Shown here piece by piece: positions 1 to 10,283 of a stretch of 64,000 nt of DNA. The position numbers were made by a program, and so were the translations under genes. Numbering within the stretch: position 1 is the first letter of the stretch; every line of letters begins with the position of its first letter. Location: contig CP142460.1 of assembly GCA_038049695.1 (NCBI GenBank), forward strand, positions 37,234,001 to 37,298,000, in the 5' to 3' direction. The DNA comes from Cinnamomum chago. Taxonomy: Eukaryota; Streptophyta; Magnoliopsida; Laurales; Lauraceae. A model generated the notes under the pieces. It was not told the DNA's origin, did not search any database, and was given only the letters and a program-made list of their open reading frames with translations.

Positions 1-1106
1 ACTTCTTAGACTCAACTTATAATTCTAATTCTTAATTGCAGGAGAAAAGCAATGTTGTCTTACTAGTTAGAGTCAAACTATAATGTGGTTGGGTGCTGTG
101 TTTTGGGAATTTTGGTTTGTTCCAGTTCTCAGGTTGTTGTTCTCTGTGATCGATGTGCAGCTCCACATGGTGGAAGTGTTGGTTATTCTGGTTTATGAAC
201 TTCATTTGCTGATTGTTTGTCTTTTTTTTTTTTTTTTGCAGAATGGTAAATTTGTATTAAAGAAAAGAGGGGGCAAAATGCCCCAAAGAAACAGGGAAAA
301 ACCAGCAGATGGAGGCTAACAAAATGCCAACCACAGAGCCAGCCGACCAAGGGAGATCACTATACAAAAAGGGCCAGACGCCAAAGAAAAGACCAAGAAG
401 GGACAGACCGAACCTCAAAGAGAACCACAACAGCCTGCACAGAGCAAAACACCAAAGCCAGACAAAACAGAACACCTTAAACAGCAACCAAACAGAGCTA
501 CTTCAGCTGCAAAAAACCAGGGAGGCAAAGCCACTGCCAACAACTCAGCACACCTTGCACCAACCAAGCTGAGTAGAGGAAAGAGTAGCCACCAGTAGAA
601 CTGAGCAGGAACTCACACTAGACCCAAGCCACACAGGACAGGATGAGATGCTTATCCTTGCATCAAGCTGGCAAGCACTTTCAACTGATCCTGGAGAATT
701 TGTTGATTGTTTGCTTTTTTATGATGTTTGCAATACTATTTTTACCTTCCCAAAATATCTTGAGAAAAATGTTCAATTCTGATTGGAGGCGTGGTTCTAT
801 TCAGCAGACTTTTCAATAAAATTAATTGTGAAAATTCCTATGGAATGCACATCCATAGTTTATAAAACTCAACCGATGGAAGGACACAGAGTCAAGTAAC
901 TCAGATGAATGTGTTTAGGATTTTTGCAAAGTCAATTTGACTTGGTGACATTCAAATTGAATTATGGAATACATTTTTTGTACCCCAGCTAAAGGGACTG
1001 GGACCCGATTGATCCCTTGAGTGAGAGAAGTGCACCTCGATGAGGTGAAGAGCCCTTGGGTAAGGAAGGGTGGCATGTCCAGGGTCCATCCCTAGGTAAC
1101 CAAGTG

Positions 1107-1184
1107 AGAATTGATGCATCTTACCACTGGGGTAAGATGCCATTCTCAATTCTGGTGTATTGGGGTAAGATGCCATTCTCAATT
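1107..1184. repeat. Hairpin plus 33-bp tandem duplication
   Basis: The stretch 1107-1126 (ending GCATCTTACC) pairs with 1131-1147 (GGTAAGATGC...) to make an imperfect hairpin with a loop of about 4 bases. The right arm, GGGGTAAGATGCCATTCTC, is repeated at 1129-1151 and 1162-1184, a period of 33 bp. No terminal inverted repeats or target duplication were found around it, so it is a local structure rather than a demonstrated MITE. Confidence 0.6.
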
Positions 1185-1592
1185 ATGTTTGTGATGCTTT
1201 ATTTACTCTCTTTTTCCATGAATGTTTAAATGTGTAGCTGGTTATGGATCCTTAGAGTGTGGGACTTAACTTTTTCATGTTATTGATGTATGTGGGACAT
1301 TATGTTTGTGATGCTTTATTTACTTTTTTCTTCCTCTATGTTTTTGACTGCTGATCAAAGAAGGAGAAGGAAAGAAAAAACAAAGATGGGCACTTTCCTC
1401 ACTCTTTGGTTTGTAACTATGCAACAATGAAAGACTAATTTTCTTATAAGTATTTCATTTAATCAAATTGTTAGAGGGAAATAAAGGTAGATGAACAATT
1501 TGATTTTTGTCTGACTGGGTTCAAACACTACTGTACTGGTCTTCATTTAGCTTTCACTGGACTGTGCTAAGGTCTGTATTTATATGGTCCCA

Positions 1593-1641
1593 ATTCAAGT
1601 TTCATGTGGCAGAGTCATTCAAGTTTCATGTGGCAAAGTCC
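1593..1641. repeat. 24-bp tandem repeat, two copies
   Basis: ATTCAAGTTTCATGTGGCA followed by AGAGTC or AAAGTC occurs twice head to tail, at 1593-1616 and 1617-1641. It lies about 30 bp before the retroelement starts. No function is apparent. Confidence 0.7.
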
Positions 1642-1668
1642 ATTCATACCAATATATACCCATTTTTT

Positions 1669-1920
1669 TGTTAGGAATTTTGTATATTGCAATTTGATGG
1701 ATGCATTATCATATTAGCATCATTTGAATTTACACACATGCATTGATTTAGAAAAACTTGAAATCTTGATTTATACATGCATTGTTTTTAAGATTTTTTT
1801 TTTAGGAATTTTGTATATTGCAATTTGATGGATGCATTATCATATTAGCATCATTTGAATTTACACACATGCATTGATTTAGAAAAACTTGGAATCTTGA
1901 TTTATACATGCATTGTTTTT
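1669..1920 (+). repeat. 131-bp tandem duplication of LTR start
   Basis: The first ~120 bp of the LTR (TTAGGAATTTTGTATATTGC... to GCATTGTTTTTAAGA) occurs at 1671-1790 and again from 1802. The two copies are nearly identical and are joined by a T-run. The 3' LTR has a single copy, so the duplication arose in this LTR alone. Confidence 0.85.
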
Positions 1921-2173
1921 AAGACTTGTAAAAGTATTGATTTATGCATGTTTTGTTTTTAAATTTGGATGCATTTGTTTTAGAAAAGAGTTTTATCAAA
2001 TCAAGCAAGCCATTGGATTTGAAGTTTCGAATCATTTTAGGCTTTTTGTGTTTCATGTTTTTAAACATCTTACTTTGATTTAAAACATGTTTTCAAGCTT
2101 GATTTAATGGCCAAAAAATCCCCTCCTAGAAAAACCTTCAAATATGCAATTTTTGGGAATTTTTGGTCCCAGG

Positions 2174-2305
2174 GGGTCGACCTCCAGGACCCGGTCGACC
2201 GGCCACACAGCAGGTTGACCGGGTAAAGTGCCATTGCCCTTTTTCAAACGGTCAATTTTATGACCGTTGTGAAGGCCAGGTCGACCGGGGATAGGGCAGG
2301 TCGAC
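2174..2305 (+). repeat. GGTCGACC palindrome array in LTR
   Basis: Five perfect or near-perfect copies of the palindrome GGTCGACC (extended CCGGTCGACCGG) at about 2176, 2193, 2214 (GGTTGACC), 2280 and 2300. They are separated by unrelated spacers and lie immediately upstream of the TATA box at 2335. CpG-rich in an AT-rich context. Repeated palindromic motifs near the TATA box are, as I recall, described for Sireviruses; a transcription-factor site or RNA hairpin role is inference. Confidence 0.8.
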
Positions 2306-2334
2306 CGGGGGCACGCAGGAACTCATTTTTTGAG

Positions 2335-2343
2335 TATAAATAC
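2335..2343 (+). promoter_or_regulatory. LTR TATA box
   Basis: TATAAATAC lies about 30 bp after the last palindrome, the expected place for the U3/R promoter. The corresponding segment is deleted from the 3' LTR of this element, so only the 5' LTR keeps a promoter. Confidence 0.65.
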
Positions 2344-3149
2344 AAGTTCATTCCTTTGAAAATGTTTTTGAAAGAAAGAGGAACCAAGAGCCTCTTGAGG
2401 TGCTTTGAGACAAAGAAAAAGGGGATGAACTAAGAGAGATCAAGGGGTTATAAGTGAAGCTAAAGCTTGGATCAATGAAGTTAAATCACTAAGTAAGCTT
2501 TACTTTTTATTAATCATATGTTATATGCTTTGTTTAAATTATTGGTAAATTAATTTTAGCATTACAACTATGATGTGTTGAATTCATTCTTCTCTCAATC
2601 TTTGATCTAATTAAGATTGGATTCTTCACTTTGATTTCAATTCAAGTTGTTTTAAAATCTTCCTTAATCATGCTTAGCCAAAAACTTTGTTTTCTTTTAT
2701 AGCATGATTCTTTTACTTGATTGAATCTTCATTTGTTGTTTTCATTCATTTGAACTTTAGTTAAATTTTTTTAGTTTTGAAAACAACATTGCACATGCAT
2801 CACATGTTCTAAGTTAACAAATTTCATACAACTTGTGAGCTCTTGATTTTCATGTCATTAACAAGTTGATATTCATACATGTGATTTGCATCAAACTTCA
2901 ATCAAATCTTTTATGAGCCTTAAACTTTGAATTGCTTTAAGCAATATATTAATTGAGCTTTGTTTTTAACTTGATTGAAGTTATCACACACACACATCAT
3001 GAGCAAACATCTTTGCATTCATTTAGTGTGTGTGTGAGTTAGTTATTCACTTTCATATCCGCCTATTTAAGAGGCATTTTAATTGTGCTTAAATTGTATC
3101 TCTTAGAGTGTTCTTTTGTGAAGACACCTTCTTTGAGAAATCATTTTTG

Positions 3150-3288
3150 TGTAAAGGTTATTACTTAGCCTAAGAAAAGCATTGTGTAAAGGTTATTGCT
3201 TAGCCTAGAAAAGCATCTTGTAAAGGTTGTTGTTTAGCCTAGAAAAACAACATTGTAAAGGTTATTGCTTAGCCTATTGAAAAGCTTA
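3150..3288 (+). repeat. Four 35-bp repeats in R/U5 of LTR
   Basis: Units beginning GTAAAGGTTATTGCTTAGCC start at 3150, 3185, 3220 and 3255. The same array is at about 8168-8306 in the 3' LTR, and a three-copy version is at 15901-15997 in the solo LTR, so it is a conserved family feature. Each unit can fold weakly (GCTTAGCC...AAAAGC). Function unknown. Confidence 0.8.
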
Positions 3289-3551
3289 GTTAGTGGAAAT
3301 CCGGTGGGGTAATTGGATCACAAGCCGGTAGTGGATGTAAGCATTGAGGCCGAACCACTATAAACCGTTGTGTTGTGGTGCATGCTTGTGGTGATTGTTT
3401 ATATTAGCTTCCGCATCTTGTTTGATTAATCATCACTTATGACTAGTTTATGTTAAGAAGTTAAAATTGGTTAGAATTGGTCATATTTGTAGCACACCCT
3501 ATTCACCCCCCCCCCCCCCCCCTCTAGGGTTAGGATCCCAGGACTTTCAAT

Positions 3552-3563
3552 TGGTATCAGAGC
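3552..3563 (+). promoter_or_regulatory. Primer-binding site (tRNA-Met type)
   Basis: TGGTATCAGAGC begins two bases after the 5' LTR ends. It is complementary to the 3' end of plant initiator tRNA-Met, the usual primer for copia elements. Confidence 0.93.
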
Positions 3564-3651
3564 CTCGTGCTCTATCTTTTAGGATCAATAGTTTTTGAAA
3601 CTCTTGATTAGGTGTAAAAACCTAGAGTCAAAACCCTAGTGTTGTGCTTTT

Positions 3652-5091
3652 ATGAAAATCATTAGAATGGACTCCACTATGCTAGATTTTGTAGATTCTT
3701 CTAGACCCCTCCTTCTTCCTTCTATTGGAGATTCAAACTCTCAAATTAATGAATCTCAATTTGATTTAAAAGAAGAAGAAAATGAATATGATGAAGATGA
3801 TCTTCAACAAGCTTATGAAGAATTATATACATTAACATTAAAGCTTGATAAGAAAAACAAAAAGTTAAAAGAAGAATCAAAAAGGCTAAACAAAGAATTA
3901 GTCTCTTCTAAAGATGAACTTAGAGAAAAAGAAGAAGTAATAAATTGTGTAGACTCTAAGTTTATGATCTCTTTGCATAACCTATATATTGTTCAAGATG
4001 AACTAAAAGAATTAAAGATGGGTTGTGATAATATCAATAAGGAAAATTTAAATATAAGCGATCAATTAAAAAGGCAAGATGAAGACATTAACAATTTAGA
4101 ATCCAAGTTAAACATTTCTAAGGAAAATTTATCTAATTCTCAAAATAAGATAAAAGCTCTAGAACTTGGATCTAATGTTGTTAATGAACTTAAACATGAA
4201 CTAAAACTTGCCAATGAAGAGCTAAGTAACTATAAGGAAATTGAAAATGAACTATTTAAAGTTAAAAATGAAAATTCAATCCTTATAACCAAAGTCACTC
4301 AACTTGAAGGATATAAACAAAAGTATGAGTGCAAGTTTACCCAAAGTGAAGAGAGACTTGAAAAATTATTTAAATTGGGTAAATCTCATGGAGATAGGAC
4401 GTGTCTTGGTTTTGATAGGAATATTTCACATGACCCTAAATTCACCAACACATTTGTGAAAGGTGAGTCCTCTTTCTCTAGCACTCTTTCTCCTTTGCCC
4501 AAATCCAAATGTATTTATTGTGGCATTGAAGGGCATTTTAGGTTTGAGTGCAAACTAAGAAGAAGCCATGTGTCTAAACCCATCTTTGAACCCAAAAAGG
4601 TAGAATCTAAATCTATGAAGGGTAAGACACTAAAAATCAAAGAAGACTCCAAAAAGATTAAACAAGTTAAATCATTTAAAATGGAGTCTCCAAAGATATA
4701 TTCTAAAAAGGTTAAACAAGTTAAACCAAGTTTAAAAGAATCTATGAACAAAAAGCTTCTCAACCTATCTCCCTTATATCAACCCATGAAAGAACTTTTG
4801 AAGAAAGTAACAAAGTTAAATTTAAAATTCAAAAGTCAAATGAAGGGAGAATATAAGAAGAAAAGAAAAATGAACAAATCCCCTAAGAAACAAACTCACC
4901 AACTTCAAAAGACTAATCACCAATCTAAGCTAAATTTAGTAAAATCTAAATATCATGGTGATAAGTCCAAATTGAAAATTTATCAAGTCAAATCTCCTAT
5001 AGTTGGTGGGACTTTCAAATTAGACCTCAAAGATCAACCATCTCAAGACCTTAGGTGGATTCCTAAAGTTAGATACTTAGACAAACCTTAA
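3652..5091 (+). CDS. Gag-like protein, coiled coil plus CCHC zinc knuckle
   Basis: A complete 479-codon frame, the only coding region in the element. Residues ~40-250 are acidic to basic heptad-like sequence rich in L, K, E and N, predicting a long coiled coil. A CCHC zinc knuckle of form CX2CX4HX4C lies at about residues 288-301 (CIYCGIEGHFRFEC). The remainder is a very basic K/S-rich tail, ending just before motifs where a protease would begin. The N-terminal UBN2-type gag domain of copia elements is missing. The layout matches the second half of gag in the minus Sirevirus (31261-32109), including a similar GD...GLGFE stretch before the knuckle. It could bind and package element RNA. Start chosen as the first ATG; MDSTML at 3667 is an alternative. 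Confidence 0.8.
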   Translation: MKIIRMDSTMLDFVDSSRPLLLPSIGDSNSQINESQFDLKEEENEYDEDDLQQAYEELYTLTLKLDKKNKKLKEESKRLNKELVSSKDELREKEEVINCVDSKFMISLHNLYIVQDELKELKMGCDNINKENLNISDQLKRQDEDINNLESKLNISKENLSNSQNKIKALELGSNVVNELKHELKLANEELSNYKEIENELFKVKNENSILITKVTQLEGYKQKYECKFTQSEERLEKLFKLGKSHGDRTCLGFDRNISHDPKFTNTFVKGESSFSSTLSPLPKSKCIYCGIEGHFRFECKLRRSHVSKPIFEPKKVESKSMKGKTLKIKEDSKKIKQVKSFKMESPKIYSKKVKQVKPSLKESMNKKLLNLSPLYQPMKELLKKVTKLNLKFKSQMKGEYKKKRKMNKSPKKQTHQLQKTNHQSKLNLVKSKYHGDKSKLKIYQVKSPIVGGTFKLDLKDQPSQDLRWIPKVRYLDKP

Positions 5092-6540
5092 GGCCTTGAA
5101 CCTTTTTGACCAACCTATTATTTATAGTTAAATCTTTTTGTTGGTCATGTTGCATTTGCATTTTGTTTCTATATAGTTACATTTGTTAAAATGCATTGTT
5201 TCTTTATGATCAATTGATTTTTTCTTCATATACATCTCTAGTTACATTTCATGGTTTTCAAAATCATTTGATTATAATTTCATCATGTTAGATTTGCTTT
5301 TTGCACACATTGAGTTACATATCTCTTGCATTGCATTTCTATACATGTTCAATTGATTGTGATTTCAAAAGCTTTCTAGCTAGGATAGTCATGATCGATT
5401 GTTGTTTTAAGTCATTTGCATGTTTGATTATTTAGTTATATTCTTTTTATATGCAAATGTCATTTGGTTCCATATATGGTTGTGATATTAGTTATATTTG
5501 TAGAAACCATACTAGAACTCAAATCCATCCTCTATGCCTTCTAGTCATTTCTTTTTGGATGGTTATGATGTTGATTCATGTGAATTCTCTAATTGATTTC
5601 ATCCTTATACATGTTTCAACATCATAGTAGTGATCTTAATAATATGAACCTCTTTGAAATCCATTCCTCGTATATCTATATGTTTGAAGGATATCTTAGT
5701 TGTTGAATTCATATGATTTTGACACTTTAAAAATTGCATGCATTTCCAAGTTATATCCTTTTGCATTGCAATTTACCTTGTTCATCACTATGCTCATTAG
5801 TAATATCATTAAAAGTGATGAATACCCTTTTATGATGCTTGATGGAATTTTGTGTTTGTCACATCCTTGCTATTGATCATGTTGTCAAATTCAATTGGTT
5901 TCATTTGGTATAATTTTCCATTGATTTCATATCCAATTGATGTCTTATCTTGTGTATGTGATAGACCTTGTGAACATTGGATTGAACTTGATAGTTATAT
6001 GTTTACATTCCATGTCACATTTCATTAGCATCATAATTTTCATGTTTGCCACCTCTCTTGCTCATATAGGTATATCTCTTGACCACCATATTTATGTGTT
6101 CATAATCTTGGTTGGTTTTTAGTTGAGGTTGGCTTCATGTTTGAATTTCATTTCACTCATATTGCACATGATAGTCATATTTTTTGATTGAATGAAATGA
6201 TTTCAAAACTTTCATAACATATGATTTTCATAGTTAAATTAATTGATGCTATGTTTAGTAAACCCCATAATATCATGGATAGCTCTAATTTGGATTTATC
6301 TTAATAGTTATATCCTTTATAACTCCATTTTAGAGTAATTGTATTAATAGAATTATCCTTGAATCTCAATTGGTATTCTTTGTTTTTCCAATTGGTATCC
6401 ATGATTGCTTTTCTCATTGGCCTTACTCTCTTTTGGTAATTTGATCATATTGAGCTCTATAGTTAAACTTGTCTAATCCTTTCCTTGAAGTTGACCCTCA
6501 ATTGGTTAAACCATCTTCTTCTTGAACCAAATAGTTATAT
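5092..6540 (+). other. AT-rich non-coding interior, no pol
   Basis: About 1.45 kb of T-rich sequence in the place where protease, integrase and RT would be in an autonomous element. No frame over 61 codons and no pol motif was found. A short motif, TAGTTA(T/C)AT, recurs irregularly at about 5174, 5242, 5435, 5490, 5990, 6308 and 6530. Confidence 0.7.
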
Positions 6541-7167
6541 CTTTGTCAAAAGTTTAACAAAAGGAGAGAATGGATTGAGGGGGAGTGTAAACCTTCATAG
6601 GAAGTATTAGTTTTGATCAAATTGACCATTGGATTGGCTTTGAACCCTTAGAGATAACTTCCATACATGATAACCTGTTATGTATTTCATTTTTTATTTC
6701 TTTTGTTAACAGGTGCTTCTAAAAGGTATTTTCCTTGTTTCATGTGTGTAGGTACCTTTGCAATTTAATGGCAAAGGGGGAGAGAGCATTCAAGTTCTCT
6801 AAAGGGGAAGAGAATGTCCAAGCTTCCTAAGGGGAGATTTTGTATGATCTTCTACAGGGGGAGAGAATGCATATCTTGCCAAAGAGAGAGAGAGGCATGG
6901 TCAAAGGGGGAGAGCAATTAGAAGAAAGGATGCTTGGGAGCTAAAAAAGATGCTTGGCTATAGAGAGGAAAAAGAAAAGAAAGCTTGAAGATTGATCAAG
7001 TTCCAAGCATCAAGAAGAATGAAGAAAAAGCCCAAAAGCCCAAGAGCCCAAGCTAAGAGAAGAAGCATCCAAGAGATTTCAAGACTTGTCCAGCTTAGGG
7101 GGAGCTGAAGACTAAGTGTGTTAATTCAATGTTGAGTAAGTTGCCATCAAATTGCAAAGGGGGAGAT
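6541..7167 (+). other. Multiple polypurine tracts and 3' PPT
   Basis: At least six GGGGGAG-type tracts (near 6585, 6776, 6856, 6905, 7098 and 7157) separate A/G-rich stretches. The last, GCAAAGGGGGAGAT at 7154-7167, abuts the 3' LTR and is the functional PPT for plus-strand priming. Multiplied PPTs are a feature reported for Sireviruses; the minus-strand element at 28087-28400 shows the same. Confidence 0.8.
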
Positions 7168-8566
7168 TGTTAGGAATTTTGTATATTGCAATTTGATGGA
7201 TGCATTATCATATTAGCATCATTTGAATTTACACACATGCATTGATTTAGAAAAACTTGAAATCTTGATTTATACATGCATTGTTTTTAAGACTTGTAAA
7301 AGTATTGATTTATGCATGTTTTGTTTTTAAACTTGGATGGATTTGTTTTAGAAAAGAGTTTTATCAAATCAAGCAAGCCATTGGATTTAAAGTTTCGAAT
7401 CATTTTAGGCTTTTTGTGTTTCATGTTTTTAAACGTCTTAGTTTGATTTAAAACATGTTTCCAAGCTTGATTTAATGGCCCAAAAATCCCCTCCTAGAAA
7501 AACCTTCAAATATGCAATTTTTGGGAATTTTTGGTCCCAGGGGGTCGACCTGTTGTGTGGCCGGTCGACCGGGGAAAGTGTCGTTGCCCTTTTTCAAACG
7601 GTCAATTTTATGACCGTTGTGAAGGCCAGGTCGACCGGGGATTTCACTTTGATTTCAATTCAAGTTGTTTTAAAATCTTCCTTAATCATGCTTAGCCAAA
7701 AACTTTATTTTCTTTTATAGCATGATTCTTTTACTTGATTGAATCTTCATTTGTTGTTTTCATTCATTTGAACTTTAGTTAAATTTTTTTAGTTTTGAAA
7801 ACAACATTGCACATGCATCACATGTTCTAAGTTAACAAATTTCATACAACTTGTGAGCTCTTGATTTTCATGTCATTAACAAGTTGATATTCATACATGT
7901 GATTTGCATCAAACTTCAATCAAATCTTTTATGAGCCTTAAACTTTGAATTGCTTTAAGCAATATATTAATTGAGCTTTGTTTTTAACTTGATTGAAGTT
8001 ATCACACACACACATCATGAGCAAACATCTTTGCATTCATTTAGTGTGTGTGTGAGTTAGTTATTCACTTTCATATCCGCCTATTTAAGAGGCATTTTAA
8101 TTGTGCTTAAATTGTATCTCTTAGAGTGTTCTTTTGTGAAGACACCTTCTTTGAGAAATCATTTTTGTGTAAAGGTTATTACTTAGCCTAAGAAAAGCAT
8201 TGTGTAAAGGTTATTGCTTAGCCTAGAAAAGCATCTTGTAAAGGTTGTTGTTTAGCCTAGAAAAACAACATTGTAAAGGTTATTGCTTAGCCTATTGAAA
8301 AGCTTAGTTAGTGGAAATCCGGTGGGGTAATTGGATCACAAGCCGGTAGTGGATGTAAGCATTGAGGCCGAACCACTATAAACCGTTGTGTTGTGGTGCA
8401 TGCTTGTGGTGATTGTTTATATTAGCTTCCGCATCTTGTTTGATTAATCATCACTTATGACTAGTTTATGTTAAGAAGTTAAAATTGGTTAGAATTTGTC
8501 ATATTTGTAGCACACCCTATTCACCCCCCCCCCCCCCCCTCTAGGGTTAGGATCCCAGGACTTTCA
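7168..8566 (+). repeat. 3' LTR of gag-only element, rearranged
   Basis: 1399 bp, TG...CA. Compared with the 5' LTR it lacks the 131-bp duplication and lacks 342 bp corresponding to 2293-2634 (including the TATA box). It also carries an inverted spacer between two GGTCGACC palindromes at 7543-7570. From about 7645 to its end it is almost identical to the 5' LTR. Confidence 0.9.
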
Positions 8567-10283
8567 TTTTTCAATATACTTTTTTGAGAGTTTGGGAGTT
8601 ATAGAGTGTCAAATCTTTTATTTCTAAATTCTGGGCACATAAGAATATATGTGTAGGTTTGAGAGGTGCTTTGTTTTGCTCCCCTGTTTAGTTGTGCGAG
8701 CTGTGAGGCAGAAGGAATATTCAGAATTAATGCAGATAACAGCCAAGAGGAGTACATCAGAGACCAACTAAACAAGGGAATCATACCACGGAGTGTTGAT
8801 TTGCATTGTCTAGCAGGTCTGATTAAGGTATTTGTCGAAATTGAAAAACTCCACCCTAGAAACTTATTGATTTATCTTCCAACCATTTATAAATATATGT
8901 TCACATATAACAAAATCATTTAATAATTTGTTATAGTTTCTTAAACAGCAGAGTGCTAGTCACCTACAAACATGGTTGAAATAATGGCCCAGTATGCATT
9001 GTGTGCTGGCCATAGCCAATATGATAGCTTGATGTGCATTGGCCATGTAAAAAATGTAACTGCCAACCAAAACAGCATATATGTTGGTTCTGTATAAACT
9101 TTTGAAGTAATTACTAATGGACCCAAGGTCAAGCTGCGGATCAGGTAGTTGAGCTCAAGCTCGGCTTGTTTATTCCACTCCCCTAGGTTGGATGAGTTGA
9201 GATTTTCACTCCAGTTGGATGATTGTAACCATTTATTTAGGGGCCTTGAAAACAGATGGTTAACATTTACATTTTTTCCTTGTTAAATGTGTAAAATTGG
9301 TGAGTTCTTTATTGCATGTCAGCCATTGTAAGTTTATGGTTTTTTTTTCATTGGGACATGTTTTTTCATTTCTCATATGGGACACATGCTACTAAATTGT
9401 AAAGGGAGTGAGTTTTGTAATTATACATGCATTAAATTTCTTAGTAGAACGACTTTGACATATAAATCTTGGCGATTTTTGTAAATTCTTCCGCATGTGG
9501 AAGCAGATGGTCTGAAGGCTTGGCACAGACATTGCACATTAGTAAGATGAAATTGATGCATGTTGATTTAGTTGATATATAGATAAATACTTTGTATTGT
9601 CGAACAGAAAAAGAAACCCTATTTAACAACATGAAGAAGGTGGTTGTTTGGTTGGGTTGATGACCTGTGGTAGGTTCTTCCTTCATCTATATTAAATAAT
9701 GCCCCTAGGATTCCATTTAAATTCTTCCAAGAGCTTCCATGATAATGTGTTAGTGTGGGGTTTTTGCCTACTCTATTCTTGTGGTTCTCCAAGAGCATCC
9801 GTGCTTTTACCTTAGTGTTTAGGGGTCTTGGTCTGCTATCATTCCAATGATATGACTAGCCATTGTTCATGTAAATGTGTGCGTGCCTAGAGATATGGAT
9901 GATTTACTAAGTCGTAAAGAAATTCCTTCATACAAGCATCAAGCATGTGCTTGTGTTAAAAGAACATGTACATTTACAACACATGCAAGTTGTTGTAAAA
10001 GAATACAATAATTTACTATGTTCTTGATTTGTAGATCATTCATACAAGACTCTTGTTCTGCGTTGCCACCCCTAAATTCTTTCAAGCAAGTCCAATTAAA
10101 AATTTCTTCTTATTTTTGAAATAATATCATAGTTATTTGAATTTGACTCCACTTTTTTAGTGGAGAATTAGATTGCTTAAATGTCTACATGAGAAACGTT
10201 TTGTGTTATTTATTTATTTTATTTTTTTTTGAATTGGAAGTCCACATGATACACAATTTGTTTCTTTTTTTGTGGAGAATTAT
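8567..10283 (+). other. Host-like non-coding sequence around RopGAP exon
   Basis: Apart from the exon at 8708-8827, no coding match was found. The next RopGAP exon, expected to begin with a tryptophan- and arginine-containing stretch of the RhoGAP fold, is not present before the gypsy fragment begins near 10284. The composition is AT-rich, as expected of intron. Confidence 0.5.
8708..8827 (+). CDS. Single exon of plant Rop GTPase-activating protein
   Basis: Exactly 40 codons, phase 0 at both ends, reading AEGIFRINADNSQEEYIRDQ... to ...LHCLAGLIK. This is the RhoGAP-domain segment of plant RopGAPs (CRIB-RhoGAP proteins), which speed GTP hydrolysis by Rop small GTPases at the cell cortex. The R of GIFR corresponds to the catalytic arginine finger. 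A 3' splice-site AG precedes GCA at 8706-8707, and a GT donor (AAG|GTATTT) follows at 8828. No other exon was found in the window. It may be a real exon in a gene whose introns are filled with retrotransposons, or a stranded fragment. The frame is open with no damage. Confidence 0.72.

Larger units (their letters stand above)
1..1668. other. Unassigned flank 5' of the first element
   Basis: No recognisable gene. A pyrimidine-rich run ending in TTTTGCAG at about 221-240 looks like a plant 3' splice site and is followed by a purine- and A/C-rich stretch to about 600. The open frame at 309-572 is rich in K, Q, P and N, has no motif I recognise and could be compositional. A 23-bp direct repeat (start TATGTTTGTGATGC) lies at 1184-1206 and 1301-1323. 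The stretch could be intron or degenerate exon of a host gene, possibly the RopGAP gene whose exon lies at 8708, but no RopGAP coding match was found here. Confidence 0.4.
1669..3549 (+). repeat. 5' LTR of gag-only Sirevirus element
   Basis: 1881 bp, TG...CA. Contents in order: a 131-bp duplication of the LTR start, a GGTCGACC palindrome array (2174-2305), a TATA box at 2335, an AT-rich stretch, four 35-bp repeats (3150-3288), a poly-C run of about 18 (3505-3522) and the end CTCTAGGGTTAGGATCCC. It is longer than the 3' LTR because of the duplication and because the 3' copy lost 342 bp. The exact left boundary is uncertain: the LTR could start at 1669, or near 1799 with its G lost. Confidence 0.88.
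1669..8566 (+). mobile_element. Non-autonomous, gag-only Sirevirus-like copia element
   Basis: An LTR-PBS-gag-PPT-LTR unit about 6.9 kb long. LTRs start TGTTAGGAATTTT and end GGACTTTCA; a TTTTT pentamer lies on both sides (1664-1668, 8567-8571) as a possible but low-complexity TSD. The internal region (3550-7167) encodes only a coiled-coil plus zinc-knuckle protein. No protease, integrase, reverse transcriptase or RNase H frame is visible on either strand. The LTR ends, the PPT (GCAAAGGGGGAGAT) and the gag layout match the minus-strand Sirevirus at 26564-33297, a plausible donor family of enzymes. It sits about 140 bp upstream of a RopGAP exon. LTRs are nearly identical where both survive, implying a recent insertion. 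Confidence 0.88.

Noticed and set aside
309..572. 87-codon frame rich in K, Q, P and N
   Set aside because: No motif, biased composition and no start context; not reported as a gene, only mentioned in the flank entry.
3505..3522. Poly-C run near the LTR end
   Set aside because: Present in both LTRs and the related families, so real, but its exact length is unreliable in sequencing and carries no clear function.
5937..6122. 61-codon hydrophobic frame inside the gag-only element
   Set aside because: Low-complexity T-rich sequence gives I/V/F-rich translations by chance; no start context or conservation.
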